From NCBI RefSeq assembly GCF_003148495.1, contig NZ_QGGH01000014.1:1-64000 (forward strand): DNA of 64,000 bases, written 5' to 3'. The translations under genes and the position numbers were made by a program. Position 1 is the first letter of the stretch. Every line of letters starts with the position of its first letter. Below the pieces are notes generated by a model. The model was not told where the DNA came from and did not search any database. It saw only the letters and a program-made list of their open reading frames with translations. Below are positions 7,936 to 17,367 of this stretch, piece after piece. The DNA comes from Mesorhizobium loti. Its GTDB lineage: Bacteria; Pseudomonadota; Alphaproteobacteria; Rhizobiales; Rhizobiaceae.

Positions 7936-9285
7936 ATGCGGCCAGACATAGTTGCCAGACTTGGCGAGAACGTGCCGCGCTATACGAGCTATCCGACAGC
8001 GCCGCATTTTAATGCAAGTGTTGATGCCGCCATTTGTCGTGGCTGGCTGCAGGGGCTCGATGAGGGCGACGAAATCTCGCTCTATCTGCACATACCGTAC
8101 TGCGACAAGCTTTGCTGGTTCTGCGCCTGCCATACCAAGCAGACACGCCACTACGAACCGGTGACTGCATATCTGCGCTCACTGCATGCCGAGATCGCAA
8201 CCGTCGCCAGTCTTGTCGCAGGCAAAGGCCGCGTGCGTGCCGTCCATTTCGGCGGCGGTTCACCGACGATGCTCAAACCGGCGGATATGGTGGCGCTGGG
8301 AACTGTTCTGCGCAACAGCTTCGCCTTTCTTCCTGGTGCCAAGATCAGCGTCGAGATCGAACCCAACGATATGGACGATGCCCGCCTCGATGCGCTCGCC
8401 GAGATCGGCATGACCCGCGCGAGCCTCGGTGTCCAGGACTTCGATCCGAAGGTGCAAAAGGCGATCAACCGCGAGCAGACGTTCTTGCAGACCAAGACGG
8501 TCGTCGACGGCGTTCGTTCGCGCGGCGTCGAATCCGTCAATCTGGACCTGCTCTACGGCCTGCCGCACCAGACCCGGGAAAGCGTCTCCTCCACGGTCGC
8601 GCAGGCACTGACCCTGGAGCCGGACCGTATAGCGCTTTTTGGCTACGCGCATGTGCCGTGGTTCAAGAAACATCAGACGATGATCGACGAGGCATGGCTG
8701 CCGGATCCGAAAGAGCGGTTTGCCCAGTCGCAACTGGCCTCTTGTCTGATGCTTAACGCAGGGTATGAGCCCGTCGGCTTCGACCATTTCGCCAAGCCCA
8801 ACGATGCGTTGGCTATAGCGGCCCGCACCGGCTGCTTGCGCCGGAATTTCCAAGGCTACACCGAGGATCGCTGCGAAACCTTGATCGGCCTCGGCCCATC
8901 ATCCATCAGTCAATTTCGCCAAGGCTATGTACAAAATATGCCTTCGACCGCCGAGTATGCGCGCATGGTCGCCGACGGCGGACTGGCCGCGGTCCGCGGT
9001 ATCGCGCTTTCCGACGACGACCGCGTTCGCGGCTGGATCATCGAGCGGCTGATGTGCGACTTCGGCTTCTCGGCGATCGAACTGGTGGAGCGCTTTGGCG
9101 AAGCTGGCCAAAGACTTCTCGTGAAAGCAAGTTCCACGGCCCTTCACGATCCTGCGCGGTTGCTTGAACTCAACGGTGACCGCTTCGTCGTGCCAGCGGA
9201 AAGCCGGCCCTTTGTCAGGAGCGTCGCGGCAAAGTTCGACAAATATTTCGAAACCGGGAAAGCCAGGCATTCGGTGGCGGTCTGA
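7936..9285 (+). CDS. hemN: Oxygen-independent coproporphyrinogen III oxidase
   Basis: A radical SAM enzyme of 449 residues that converts coproporphyrinogen III to protoporphyrinogen IX without oxygen, a step of heme synthesis needed for cbb3 oxidase. Visible are the conserved N-terminus VPRYTSYPTAPHF, the cluster motif YCDKLCWFCACH (CxxxCxxC plus the extra cysteine typical of true HemN), HFGGGSPT and a C-terminal HemN domain. In-frame ATGs occur at 7894 and 7936; the latter is chosen because of the position of the upstream FNR box. Cytoplasmic. Confidence 0.94.
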   Translation: MRPDIVARLGENVPRYTSYPTAPHFNASVDAAICRGWLQGLDEGDEISLYLHIPYCDKLCWFCACHTKQTRHYEPVTAYLRSLHAEIATVASLVAGKGRVRAVHFGGGSPTMLKPADMVALGTVLRNSFAFLPGAKISVEIEPNDMDDARLDALAEIGMTRASLGVQDFDPKVQKAINREQTFLQTKTVVDGVRSRGVESVNLDLLYGLPHQTRESVSSTVAQALTLEPDRIALFGYAHVPWFKKHQTMIDEAWLPDPKERFAQSQLASCLMLNAGYEPVGFDHFAKPNDALAIAARTGCLRRNFQGYTEDRCETLIGLGPSSISQFRQGYVQNMPSTAEYARMVADGGLAAVRGIALSDDDRVRGWIIERLMCDFGFSAIELVERFGEAGQRLLVKASSTALHDPARLLELNGDRFVVPAESRPFVRSVAAKFDKYFETGKARHSVAV

Positions 9286-9294
9286 GCATCGCCG

Positions 9295-9726
9295 TCAGAA
9301 ATGCTCGCCGGCCTTGAACGGGCCGATGCGGGTGCCTGCTGCGATCAAATAGGCGGTCGACCAGCCGATGAGCAGGAACCCGTTTACGCCCTCGAGCGCC
9401 GCCAGGACACGCCACGCATGAGCGGGCACGATGTCGCCGTAGCCGACCGTCGAAAAGGTGATGGTCGAAAAATAGAGTGCAGTCTCGAAGTCGGCGAAGA
9501 TATTGAGCAACCGGTATAGCCCTGCCCACAGCCACACCTCCGCTGTCATAATGGCGAAGAGCCCCATCACCACGCTGATCATCGCGACGATCCGGCTGCG
9601 GCGCCCATGCATGCGAAACCGGGCGACAAGGTATCCCATCGCATGCGTGACGGCGATCAGACCAAACGTATGGACCAGGACCGTCAGACTTATGACGATG
9701 GTACCGATGAGCAGATTGAGGACCAT
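9295..9726 (-). CDS. Two-pore-domain-type potassium/ion channel subunit
   Basis: A 143-residue membrane protein with a selectivity filter TVGYGD in the segment FSTITFSTVGYGDIVPAH, flanked by hydrophobic helices. Two N-terminal helices (ISLTVLVHTFGLIAV, MISVVMGLFAIMTAEVWLW) precede the pore loop and one helix follows. This is the small ion-channel (Ion_trans_2) family. No regulatory RCK domain is fused. Physiological role unknown; ends 9 bases after hemN in convergent orientation. Confidence 0.85.
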   Translation of the reverse strand: MVLNLLIGTIVISLTVLVHTFGLIAVTHAMGYLVARFRMHGRRSRIVAMISVVMGLFAIMTAEVWLWAGLYRLLNIFADFETALYFSTITFSTVGYGDIVPAHAWRVLAALEGVNGFLLIGWSTAYLIAAGTRIGPFKAGEHF

Positions 9727-9911
9727 GCGCGGAACCTAGCCATCCAGAGGCCTTGGTCCTTGTGCGAGATCAAATCCTTCATGGCATGCTGCAAGCCGTG
9801 ACTGTTGAATGTGTGCAGTGAAGTCGCCTCCAGCAAAAAGTGGCTCTCAGTTCGGCCCGACGGTCTTTGGACAGGCCTGGCGTGGACAAGGCCCGTGTGG
9901 GTGGTTCTACG

Positions 9912-10655
9912 TCAATCCTCCAAGTGATTGGTTTTGCGCCACTCGTCGTATTCCCCGCGGGCATCGTCATGCAACGGATAGTAGCGCTGCAACGGAGCAC
10001 CCTGCATCAGCTTCATTCGGGAAAAATCTTCCCACTCGTGATGGATCTTTGACGTTTCGATGACCTGCGCCGCAAGCGCGATAGGCAGGACGACGGCTCC
10101 GTCGTCGTCGGCCACGATGATGTCGCCAGGAATGACGGTGACACCGCCGCAGGCTATTGGCACGTTGACCGCGAACGGCATCAGGCCGGTCTGGGTGTGG
10201 AAGTTGGGTGTCCAACCTCGCACCCAGAGAGGCAGGTCGAGTTTCTTGAGGTTGGGATAGTCGCGCAGACATCCGTCTATAACCATGCCGGCGCCGCCGC
10301 GGCCCTTGAAATAGGTCGACATCATGTCGCCGAAGACACCGGCGCTCATGTCGCCACGCGCATCAACGACGACGATGTCGCCTTCCTGCACGTGGTAGAG
10401 CACATGACGGTGGAGCTGTTTCTCCGGGTCGGCATATTCGCCTTCGCCGTAGAGATCCTCGCGCTTGGGCATGAACTGCAGCGTCAGCGCGGGGCCGACG
10501 ATCGACTTGCCCTTGTTCCAGCTCACCGGCCCCATGATGTGCGGGTTGCGGATGCCCATGTGCCCGAGCGTGCCGGCGACCGTTGCCGAGCCGATGTCCC
10601 TAAGCGCATCGAGGAGGTCCCTGGGCGGCCGGATGATATCGGGCGTATGGGTCAT
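9912..10655 (-). CDS. RraA/HMG-aldolase family protein, probable sugar-acid aldolase
   Basis: A 247-residue RraA-fold protein. It has the family core GDIVVVDARGD, the substrate/metal site GCLRDYP (G-x-x-R-D) and GDIIVADDDGAVVLP. Members include 4-hydroxy-4-methyl-2-oxoglutarate aldolases, class II pyruvate aldolases; others bind RNase E. Sitting as the last gene of a transporter and sugar-acid dehydratase operon, an aldolase or decarboxylase role on the dehydratase product is more likely than RNase control. This is inference; the substrate is unknown. Confidence 0.8.
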   Translation of the reverse strand: MTHTPDIIRPPRDLLDALRDIGSATVAGTLGHMGIRNPHIMGPVSWNKGKSIVGPALTLQFMPKREDLYGEGEYADPEKQLHRHVLYHVQEGDIVVVDARGDMSAGVFGDMMSTYFKGRGGAGMVIDGCLRDYPNLKKLDLPLWVRGWTPNFHTQTGLMPFAVNVPIACGGVTVIPGDIIVADDDGAVVLPIALAAQVIETSKIHHEWEDFSRMKLMQGAPLQRYYPLHDDARGEYDEWRKTNHLED

Positions 10656-10681
10656 GGTAAATCTCCTTTGGCCCGTAGGGC

Positions 10682-11836
10682 CTACCAGTTGGTGACCGAG
10701 CCGTCGGTCCGGCGCAGATGGGGGGCTTCCCAGAACTTGAAGCTTTGCTTCTTGACCAGCGCCTCATCCACCTCGACGCCGAGGCCGGGTGCGTCGCCAA
10801 CTTCATAGACGGCACCTGTGAGCTTCGGTTGAACCGGGAAGATGCCGGCATCGTCGAAACCGTGATAGAGTTCACCGGGCGAGGCGCGGGTTTCGAGCCA
10901 GGCAAAGTTGGCGACCGCCGCCGAAAAATGGATCGTCGCCGCGGTGCAGATCGGCCCGAGCGGATTGTGCGGCATCATATCGACGTAATGTGCCTCGCTC
11001 CAGCCGGCGACCTTCATCGCCTCGGTCAGGCCGCCCACATTGCAGACGTCAATGCGGTTGAATTGGTGGATGCCGCGCTCGATGTATGGCAGGAATTGCC
11101 ACTTGCTCGAAAACTCCTCGCCGATCGCGAAAGGCACGTCGGTGAGTTTCCTGAGTGCCTCATAGGCTTCCGGCGTTTCGTCACGGATCGGTTCCTCAAG
11201 GAAATCGAGCGTGCCCAACGGCATCTTCTGGCAATAGCTGGCGGCTTCCGCGACAGACAGGCGATGATGGTAGTCAACGCCCAGCACCACCGTCTCGCCG
11301 AGCTCCTCGCGAGCCTTGACGCACCATTTCGCCGTCTCGGCGATGCTCTTTCGAGGCTCATAGACGCCGCGGCTGTCATGGTCGGCCGGGAAGAGGCGGA
11401 TGGCGCCCCATCCCATCGCCATGAGTTCCCTGGCTTGCTCGATTATTTGAGGACCGCAAGGGCCTTTGGTTGTTGCGAAAGTAGGGACATGATTGCGCTG
11501 CTTGCCGCCGAGCAACTGATAGACCGGCACACCCAGCGCCTTGCCCTTGATGTCGTGCAGCGCGATGTCGATGGCCGAGATCGCCGCGGTGAGCACGCGC
11601 CCGCCCTCGAAATACTGGCTGCGATACATCTCCTGCCACAGCGCGCCAATGGCGAAGGGATCGCGGCCGACCAGGAACTCGCGATAGTGCTCAATAGCGC
11701 CGACGACGGCCTTCTCGCGGCCGGACAGCCCGCTCTCGCCCCAGCCGTAAATGCCTTCGTCGGTTTCCACCTTGACGATGAGCTGGTTGCGGATGCCGAC
11801 CCAGGTCGGGTAGGGGATGATCGCGGTGATTTTCAT
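10682..11836 (-). CDS. Mandelate racemase/galactonate-dehydratase-like enolase-superfamily enzyme
   Basis: A 384-residue enolase-superfamily enzyme. The C-terminal barrel shows D188-x-H190 (VDYHHR), E214 (FLEEPI), E240 (IGEEF) and H290 in PHNPLGP, matching the acid-sugar dehydratase subgroup that includes D-galactonate dehydratase. It would dehydrate an aldonic acid to a 2-keto-3-deoxy acid. The enzyme follows the ABC importer ATPase gene by 10 bases and precedes the RraA homologue, so transport, dehydration and cleavage appear co-transcribed. Substrate stereochemistry cannot be deduced. Confidence 0.85.
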   Translation of the reverse strand: MKITAIIPYPTWVGIRNQLIVKVETDEGIYGWGESGLSGREKAVVGAIEHYREFLVGRDPFAIGALWQEMYRSQYFEGGRVLTAAISAIDIALHDIKGKALGVPVYQLLGGKQRNHVPTFATTKGPCGPQIIEQARELMAMGWGAIRLFPADHDSRGVYEPRKSIAETAKWCVKAREELGETVVLGVDYHHRLSVAEAASYCQKMPLGTLDFLEEPIRDETPEAYEALRKLTDVPFAIGEEFSSKWQFLPYIERGIHQFNRIDVCNVGGLTEAMKVAGWSEAHYVDMMPHNPLGPICTAATIHFSAAVANFAWLETRASPGELYHGFDDAGIFPVQPKLTGAVYEVGDAPGLGVEVDEALVKKQSFKFWEAPHLRRTDGSVTNW

Positions 11837-11846
11837 GAGATTGCCG

Positions 11847-12944
11847 CTACGCCGCCTTCAGCGCCATTGTCGTCTCGCCGTCGAACAGGTGCATCTTGTT
11901 TTGGTCGAACTCGATCCAGACGGGCTCGTCGGGCGAGATCGCGACGCTCGGCTCAAGGCTGACCACCACGACCGCAGCACCCAGATAGACCTGCACGAAG
12001 GTGATGTCGCCGGTCGGCTCGACGGTGTAGACCTTGCCGGGCACGGCGCCCGGCGATGCCTGTTTGTGCAGCCTGACGGTACTGTGGCGCGCGCCGAGTA
12101 CGATTTTGTCCGAGCTGGCCGACAGAGCCTTGCGCGCATTGGCGGGAGACAGCGACAGATTCCAGCCTTCAGGGCTTTGCAACGACATGTCGGTGCCCCT
12201 GGTGACGGCCGTCAACGGCACCAGGCTCATCGCCGGACTGCCGACGAAACTGGCGACGAACGTGTTCACGGGATTGTCGAAGACTTGGGCAGGCGAATCG
12301 TATTGCTGCAGCACGCCCCCGCTCATCACCGCCATCTTATCGGCCATGGTGACGGCTTCGAGCTGGTCGTGCGTGACATAGATTACCGTCGCGCTGAGAT
12401 CGCGCTGGAAGCGTTTCAGCTCAGAGCGCATCTGCACGCGCAGCTTGGCGTCGAGATTGGACAGAGGTTCGTCCATCAGGAAGACTTTTGGGTCGCGTAC
12501 CAGCGCCCGGCCGAGCGCGACGCGCTGCTGCTGGCCTCCGGACAGTTCGCGCGGCAGCCGCTTCAGAAGGTGGACGATGTCGAGCACCTTGGCGGCTTCC
12601 ATTACCTTCCTTTCGATGTCCGGCTTGGCAAGTTTTCGCATCTTCAGCGGAAAAGCCAGGTTCTGGAACACCGTCTTGTTGGGGTAGAGCGCGTAATTCT
12701 GAAAGACCATGGCGATATCCCGGTCCTTGGGATCGAGATCGTTGACCAGGGTGTCGCCGATGTAGATGTCGCCGCCCGATATCGGCATCAGCCCGGCCAC
12801 CAGGTTGAGCGTCGTCGTCTTGCCGCAGCCGGAAGGCCCGACCAGCGCAACGAACTCACCGTCCTCGACGGTCAGCGACACATGATTGACAGCATAGAGA
12901 TTGCCATAGGTCTTGACGACTTCTCGCAGAACGACCTGGGCCAT
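11847..12944 (-). CDS. ABC sugar importer ATP-binding subunit (MalK/UgpC type)
   Basis: A 365-residue ATPase with Walker A GPSGCGKTT, Q-loop FQNYALYPN, signature LSGGQQQRVALGRAL, Walker B VFLMDEPLSNLD and H-loop VTHDQLEA. A C-terminal TOBE domain of about 130 residues is typical of carbohydrate uptake family 1. It energises the two permeases encoded upstream in the same operon. Confidence 0.93.
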   Translation of the reverse strand: MAQVVLREVVKTYGNLYAVNHVSLTVEDGEFVALVGPSGCGKTTTLNLVAGLMPISGGDIYIGDTLVNDLDPKDRDIAMVFQNYALYPNKTVFQNLAFPLKMRKLAKPDIERKVMEAAKVLDIVHLLKRLPRELSGGQQQRVALGRALVRDPKVFLMDEPLSNLDAKLRVQMRSELKRFQRDLSATVIYVTHDQLEAVTMADKMAVMSGGVLQQYDSPAQVFDNPVNTFVASFVGSPAMSLVPLTAVTRGTDMSLQSPEGWNLSLSPANARKALSASSDKIVLGARHSTVRLHKQASPGAVPGKVYTVEPTGDITFVQVYLGAAVVVVSLEPSVAISPDEPVWIEFDQNKMHLFDGETTMALKAA

Positions 12945-12966
12945 GCGGCTTCTTCCCCTTACGCAG

Positions 12967-13851
12967 TCACGACTTCACGGCGCCTTCTGTCAGGGCGCGA
13001 ACGAAATATTTCTGTAGCACCAGGAACAGGACCACGACCGGCACGCTCATCAGGAAGGTTGCCGCCATCAGGCCGGGCCAGTCGGTGGCGAACTCGGTGA
13101 AGTAGCGCTGGATACCCACCGGCAAGGTCAACTTGTCCTTGTTGTTCAGGAACGTGACGGCATAGACGTACTCGTTCCAGGCACCAATGAACGAGAAGAT
13201 CGACGTGGCGATGATGCCTGGCGACGAGAGCGGCAGCACGATCATGTAGAAGGCCTGGAAGCGCGTCGCCCCATCGATCCGCGCCGCCTGCTCGAGCTGG
13301 ATCGGGATGTTGTCGTAGAACCCCTTGAGCAGCCAGATCGAGAGCGGCAGGCCAAACGTCAGATAGGTCAGGATCAGGGATGTGTGGGTGCCCACCAGCC
13401 CGAGCCGGCGCATCAGCAGGAACAGCGGCATCAGGAAAACGACCGCGGGAAACATGTTCCTGACCAGCACCGCGAAGAACAGGAACGTGCGGCCCGGAAA
13501 GCGGAATCGCGAAAAGGCATATGCCGCCGGCACCGCGACGACGACGCCGAGGATCGTCGTCGCCACCGAAACGTAGAGGCTGTTCCAGAAATATTGCAGG
13601 AATTCGTGGCCGACCGAATTCGAGGGATCGAGCAGCTTGCGGTAGTTTTCGAGTGTCGGCTCGGCCGGCCACCACTGCGGCGGGTATTGCATGGCGGCGA
13701 ATTGCGACTTCAGCGATGTCAGCACCATCCACGCCATCGGCAGGACTGTGAAGATCAACAGGAACAGCAGGAAGACGCGACCGCTCCATCGCCACCAGTC
13801 AATGGGTTTTCTGGCAGCGGAACGGCTGGTGTCGGCGAGGGTACTGGTCAT
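12967..13851 (-). CDS. ABC sugar importer permease (MalG type)
   Basis: A 294-residue inner-membrane permease with six predicted helices and the EAA loop LEQAARIDGATRFQAFYMIVLP. The reading frame stays open far upstream, but the ATG at 13851 is chosen because it overlaps the stop of the preceding permease (ATGA) and gives the normal family length. Second permease of the carbohydrate importer. Confidence 0.92.
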   Translation of the reverse strand: MTSTLADTSRSAARKPIDWWRWSGRVFLLFLLIFTVLPMAWMVLTSLKSQFAAMQYPPQWWPAEPTLENYRKLLDPSNSVGHEFLQYFWNSLYVSVATTILGVVVAVPAAYAFSRFRFPGRTFLFFAVLVRNMFPAVVFLMPLFLLMRRLGLVGTHTSLILTYLTFGLPLSIWLLKGFYDNIPIQLEQAARIDGATRFQAFYMIVLPLSSPGIIATSIFSFIGAWNEYVYAVTFLNNKDKLTLPVGIQRYFTEFATDWPGLMAATFLMSVPVVVLFLVLQKYFVRALTEGAVKS

Positions 13852-14789
13852 GCCCTGGCCTCGTCGCCGCGCGTCAGTGCCTTCACGTAGAAGTAGCCCA
13901 GCGTCATCAGCACGACGAACAGAATGACTGCGTAGGCCGATGCCAGACCCCAGCGCTGGCGCCCGAAGGCGAGCTGATAGATCTGGGTGATCCAGATGTC
14001 GGAAGCGCCAGCAGGCCCGCCGCCCGTCATCACCCACGGGATGATGAAGGAGTTGAAGTTCGCCACCATCAACAACAGCAGTGTAACCATCGAGACGCCT
14101 TTCAGGTGCGGAAAGGTCACGTGCCAGAAGCGTTGCCATGTATTGGCGCCATCGACCTGGGCTGCCCGCAGCAACTGGTCGGGCACGGTCTGCAGGCCGG
14201 CCATCAGCATGATCATGGCGAAGGAGAATTCCCGCCAGATGTTGACGACGATGAGCGAGGGCAGGACCGTGTACAGATTGTCGAGGAAGTTGATCGGCCT
14301 GTCGGTGAAACCGAATTGCACCGACAGTGCGCCGATCACGCCGAAATCCGAATGGTAGAGCCATTTCCAGACATAGGACGCGGCAACGGCGCTGACGACA
14401 TAGGGGACGAGCAAAACGGCGCGAAGCACGCCACGGCCGGCGAACTCGCGGTGCAGCGCCAAAGCAGCGCAGAGCCCGAGCAGGAAGGAGATGAGCGTCG
14501 AGGATATGGTCCAGATCAGCGTGTTGACGGTGACATCACGGAACGACTGGCTGGTCAGGATGGTGACGTAATTGTCGAGCCCGACATAGACCTTGTCCTT
14601 CATCTGAAGGTTGGCGGGCGTTTTGAAAAGGCTGAGTTCAAGCGTGTAGTAGACGGGATAGGCGATGACGATCATCATTACCGCGAGCGCCGGAAGCACG
14701 TAGAGGTAGTCCGCGCGATGGTTCACCACCCGCTGCATAAGGCCAACGCGCCTTCCCGGTGCAGGGGCCAGTTCCGTGGCGATGCTCAC
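13848..14789 (-). CDS. ABC sugar importer permease (MalF type)
   Basis: A 313-residue inner-membrane permease with six helices after a short cytoplasmic segment, and an EAA loop LLRAAQVDGANTWQRFWHVTFP. Start is GTG at 14789, with AAGGA about 8 bases upstream. First permease after the binding-protein gene; its stop overlaps the next permease start. Confidence 0.92.
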   Translation of the reverse strand: MSIATELAPAPGRRVGLMQRVVNHRADYLYVLPALAVMMIVIAYPVYYTLELSLFKTPANLQMKDKVYVGLDNYVTILTSQSFRDVTVNTLIWTISSTLISFLLGLCAALALHREFAGRGVLRAVLLVPYVVSAVAASYVWKWLYHSDFGVIGALSVQFGFTDRPINFLDNLYTVLPSLIVVNIWREFSFAMIMLMAGLQTVPDQLLRAAQVDGANTWQRFWHVTFPHLKGVSMVTLLLLMVANFNSFIIPWVMTGGGPAGASDIWITQIYQLAFGRQRWGLASAYAVILFVVLMTLGYFYVKALTRGDEARA

Positions 14790-14820
14790 GGGCTACATCC
14801 TTTGTTGGAAGACGTGGGGA

Positions 14821-14842
14821 CCGGCAGCACGAAGGCTGCCGG
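14821..14842 (-). terminator. Hairpin between binding-protein gene and first permease
   Basis: CCGGCAGC and GCTGCCGG form an 8-bp stem with a 6-base loop in the 90-base gap after the binding-protein stop. No U-run follows, so it is more likely a processing or stabilising hairpin that keeps binding-protein mRNA more abundant than permease mRNA than a full terminator. Confidence 0.5.
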
Positions 14843-14879
14843 CCGTTCCAGGGCGGGACGGGACTTACACCTCGCCAAG

Positions 14880-16376
14880 TTATAAGCCGCCAAGCAGCGC
14901 CTTGACCTTCGCGGCGGCGTCATCGGCAGCCGCATCGACCGTCATCTTGCCCGTCAAGGCATTCTGCAGCATGTCCGGGACAATGATGTTCATGATCTCC
15001 GGCGCTTCCGGGACGACCGGGAAAGGAATGCCGTTGGGCAGCATGGATGTCGTCACGTCGAGGAACTTGATCTGCTCAAGACGCTCCTTCATCCACTTGG
15101 TCTTGAAGCCGCGCAAATTGCCGGGGTTCGAACCGACCCAGTTAAGCCGCGTCGACCATTCCGGGCTTGTCCACATGCAGATGAGGGCCTTCACCGCCAT
15201 CTCGTCGGTTCCGCCGTCCACATACTCCGGCTTGAGGACATGAATGTTGGAGCCGCCGAACACCACGGCGCGCCGCGCCGGACCTTCAGGAATCAGGCCA
15301 TAGCGCATGTTCGCCACCACGGCGTCGGCAACTTTCTTGTCGGCGCCGGTTGCCTTGGATGCCAGGTCCACCATCTTGGCGTATTCGGCCGGATGAGCGA
15401 TCATCATGGCCAACTGGCCGGCGATGAACGGGCCCTGGTTCTCGTTTTGCGTGTTGGTGAGCGCGGAGACCGGGACCGATTTGTCGCGCACATACATGTC
15501 GTAGGCAGCCTGCAGCGCGGCCTTTGCGCCGGGGCTGTTGAGACCGATGTTTTTGTAGGTCGGGGCCGGGTCGGCTTCGTCGAGCGCCGCGCCGCCGTAG
15601 GCCCACAGTTGCGGCATGAAGCGGAACGGCGTGTTGCCGGCGTTCTGCTTGGCCACCAGGCCGTAACCGGCAATGCCGAGCTTGTCGTGGATTTGCTTGG
15701 AGTCTTTGACGACTTCATCCCATGTCGCTGGCGGCTTATCCCCATCGAGGCCGGCATCCTTGAATATCTTGGCGTTCCAGATGAAGGCCATGGTCTCGTT
15801 GTTGGTCGGGATGCCGTAGGTCTTGCCGTCATAGGTGACCGACTTCAAGGCACCGGGCCAGAAGTCCGCTGTCTTGTATCCGACGTCTTCGGGCTTCAGC
15901 TCCTGCAAGTACCCCTTGGCCGCAAATTCCACGCCGCCCAGGATCTGCAGCCGCACGACCATGGGGCCGGCATTGCCCAGCAAGGCCGTGCGAAACTTGT
16001 CGAGAAGATCGTTGTAATTGATGTTCTGCGCATCGGTCTGGATGTTCGGGTAGGTCGCCTTCCACGCCACCCAGAACTCCTTGTCCATCTGCTTGGTGAT
16101 TTCGGGCTCGGCATCCGACGGACCGGTGTACCAGTAGGTCAGGCGACCCTTGTAATCGAGCGGCACGACCTTGGAGCACTCGGCGGCAGTGTTGACTTCC
16201 TCGGTGCCGGCAATACTGCGGACATATTCCGGAGACCATTTGCTGATGTCGACGCTTTGCGCATGGACCGCGGTGGACATCATCGATGCGGCCAGTGCGA
16301 GCGCCACCGAGGATGTCAGGACCTGCCGGCGGCTCTGACGACCGGCCTCAGCTGCGCGATTTCTCGAATTCTTCAT
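14880..16376 (-). CDS. ABC sugar importer periplasmic substrate-binding protein, Tat-type signal
   Basis: A 498-residue extracellular solute-binding protein (family 1). The N-terminus carries SRRQVLTSSVALALAAS followed by a cleavage-type AHA-Q sequence, a twin-arginine-like export signal. The body contains conserved binding-protein segments such as YGIPTNNETMAFIWNAKIF and ATWDEVVKDSKQI. It is longer than most family members (about 400-450 residues). GGAGGAGA precedes the ATG. First gene of the leftward operon, divergent from gntR. Confidence 0.9.
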   Translation of the reverse strand: MKNSRNRAAEAGRQSRRQVLTSSVALALAASMMSTAVHAQSVDISKWSPEYVRSIAGTEEVNTAAECSKVVPLDYKGRLTYWYTGPSDAEPEITKQMDKEFWVAWKATYPNIQTDAQNINYNDLLDKFRTALLGNAGPMVVRLQILGGVEFAAKGYLQELKPEDVGYKTADFWPGALKSVTYDGKTYGIPTNNETMAFIWNAKIFKDAGLDGDKPPATWDEVVKDSKQIHDKLGIAGYGLVAKQNAGNTPFRFMPQLWAYGGAALDEADPAPTYKNIGLNSPGAKAALQAAYDMYVRDKSVPVSALTNTQNENQGPFIAGQLAMMIAHPAEYAKMVDLASKATGADKKVADAVVANMRYGLIPEGPARRAVVFGGSNIHVLKPEYVDGGTDEMAVKALICMWTSPEWSTRLNWVGSNPGNLRGFKTKWMKERLEQIKFLDVTTSMLPNGIPFPVVPEAPEIMNIIVPDMLQNALTGKMTVDAAADDAAAKVKALLGGL

Positions 16377-16605
16377 TGAGATTTCTCCTCCTCACGGCGG
16401 CGGCCAGCCAGCTATTCGGCAGGGCGTCCGACCCACAGCTTGCGCTCCTCCCTGGGCGGTCGAATTCGTTCCGACTTCAGCCAAGGTTCGTGAGACTTCC
16501 AGACAAAATTGTATCTGTCAACCTGGATGAAATCGTACATTCTTTTGGCAAGTTAACGTACTATGGGCTTGGCTAACGCGAAAAAGCTGCATAAAACCGG
16601 CATCC

Positions 16606-17325
16606 ATGGGCGAAATCACACTCATCGACGGACCATCAGGGGACAGACCATCGGGGGAAACCTTCGATCAACCCGGCTGGGTCTATGAAATGATCCGCGA
16701 CGAGATTATTTCGGGTCGCCTCGGACCCAATGTGAGGCTCAAGATCGCGGATCTGGCTGCCCAATACGGCACGTCGACCAATCCGATCCGCGAGGCGCTG
16801 CAGCAATTGCGCGGAGAGGGCTTTGTCCTGATCGAGCCCAATCGCGGCGCCCGCGTTCGGCCGATCGATGAAACCTTCGTGCGTGACATCATCGAGATCG
16901 AGGTGCTGATCGAGCCGGCGCTGACGCGCTGGTTCGTCTCGATCGTCGATGATGCGGACATTGCCAGGCTTGAGGCGGCGCAGGCCGCGATCGAAGAACT
17001 CAACTTCGCCGATCTGGCCCAGCACGGCGTGCTCGACACGCGTTTTCACCAACTGATCTACGACCGCCACTACAACCGGCATGCCGCCGAACTCTGGTGG
17101 AAACATCGCGAGATCCTGCGCGCCATCAGCCGCCGCTTTCCGACATCGCTCAGCCGGCGCATGGCTGTGCTGCGCGAGCACCGCGAACTGATCGAACGCA
17201 TCAAGGCGCAGGATGCGGACGGCGCAGCCGCCGTCGTGGCCAGGCACGTGGAAGGATCTGGCCGCCATATCATCGAACAGATGGGGGTAGCCAGGCGAGC
17301 GGGCCAGGCAGGCGTCAAATCCTGA
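16606..17325 (+). CDS. GntR-family regulator, FCD subgroup
   Basis: A 239-residue regulator with an N-terminal winged helix (residues about 20-85: YEMIRDEIISGRL, TSTNPIREALQQLRGEG) and a C-terminal all-helical FCD effector domain. FCD members usually sense sugar acids or related carboxylates and repress catabolic operons. It lies divergently from the importer operon with a 229-base AT-richer spacer and directly ahead of two enolase-superfamily genes, so it likely controls both sides. Its stop codon lies within a 16-bp sequence repeated just downstream. Confidence 0.88.
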   Translation: MGEITLIDGPSGDRPSGETFDQPGWVYEMIRDEIISGRLGPNVRLKIADLAAQYGTSTNPIREALQQLRGEGFVLIEPNRGARVRPIDETFVRDIIEIEVLIEPALTRWFVSIVDDADIARLEAAQAAIEELNFADLAQHGVLDTRFHQLIYDRHYNRHAAELWWKHREILRAISRRFPTSLSRRMAVLREHRELIERIKAQDADGAAAVVARHVEGSGRHIIEQMGVARRAGQAGVKS

Positions 17326-17354
17326 CCAGTAAGTGGGCCAAATCCTGACCAGTA
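17316..17354 (+). repeat. Two 16-bp direct repeats at the 3' end of gntR
   Basis: CAAATCCTGACCAGTA occurs at 17316-17331 and 17339-17354 with a 23-base period. The first copy contains the gntR stop codon. Both copies contain GACCA, which resembles a FadR/GntR half-site (TGGTC). They may be an operator for the following genes or a simple small duplication. Confidence 0.6.
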
Positions 17355-17367
17355 GGAGAGTGGTACG

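Noticed and set aside
12967..14364. 465-codon extended frame of the second sugar permease
   Set aside because: The first 171 codons overlap the preceding permease in another frame; the ATGA start at 13851 gives the expected protein.
16377..16605. Clear operator in the divergent gntR/binding-protein spacer
   Set aside because: Several weak symmetric pieces (for example GTAC near 16535 and 16557, TTGACA on the minus strand) are present, but none forms a convincing GntR-type palindrome.
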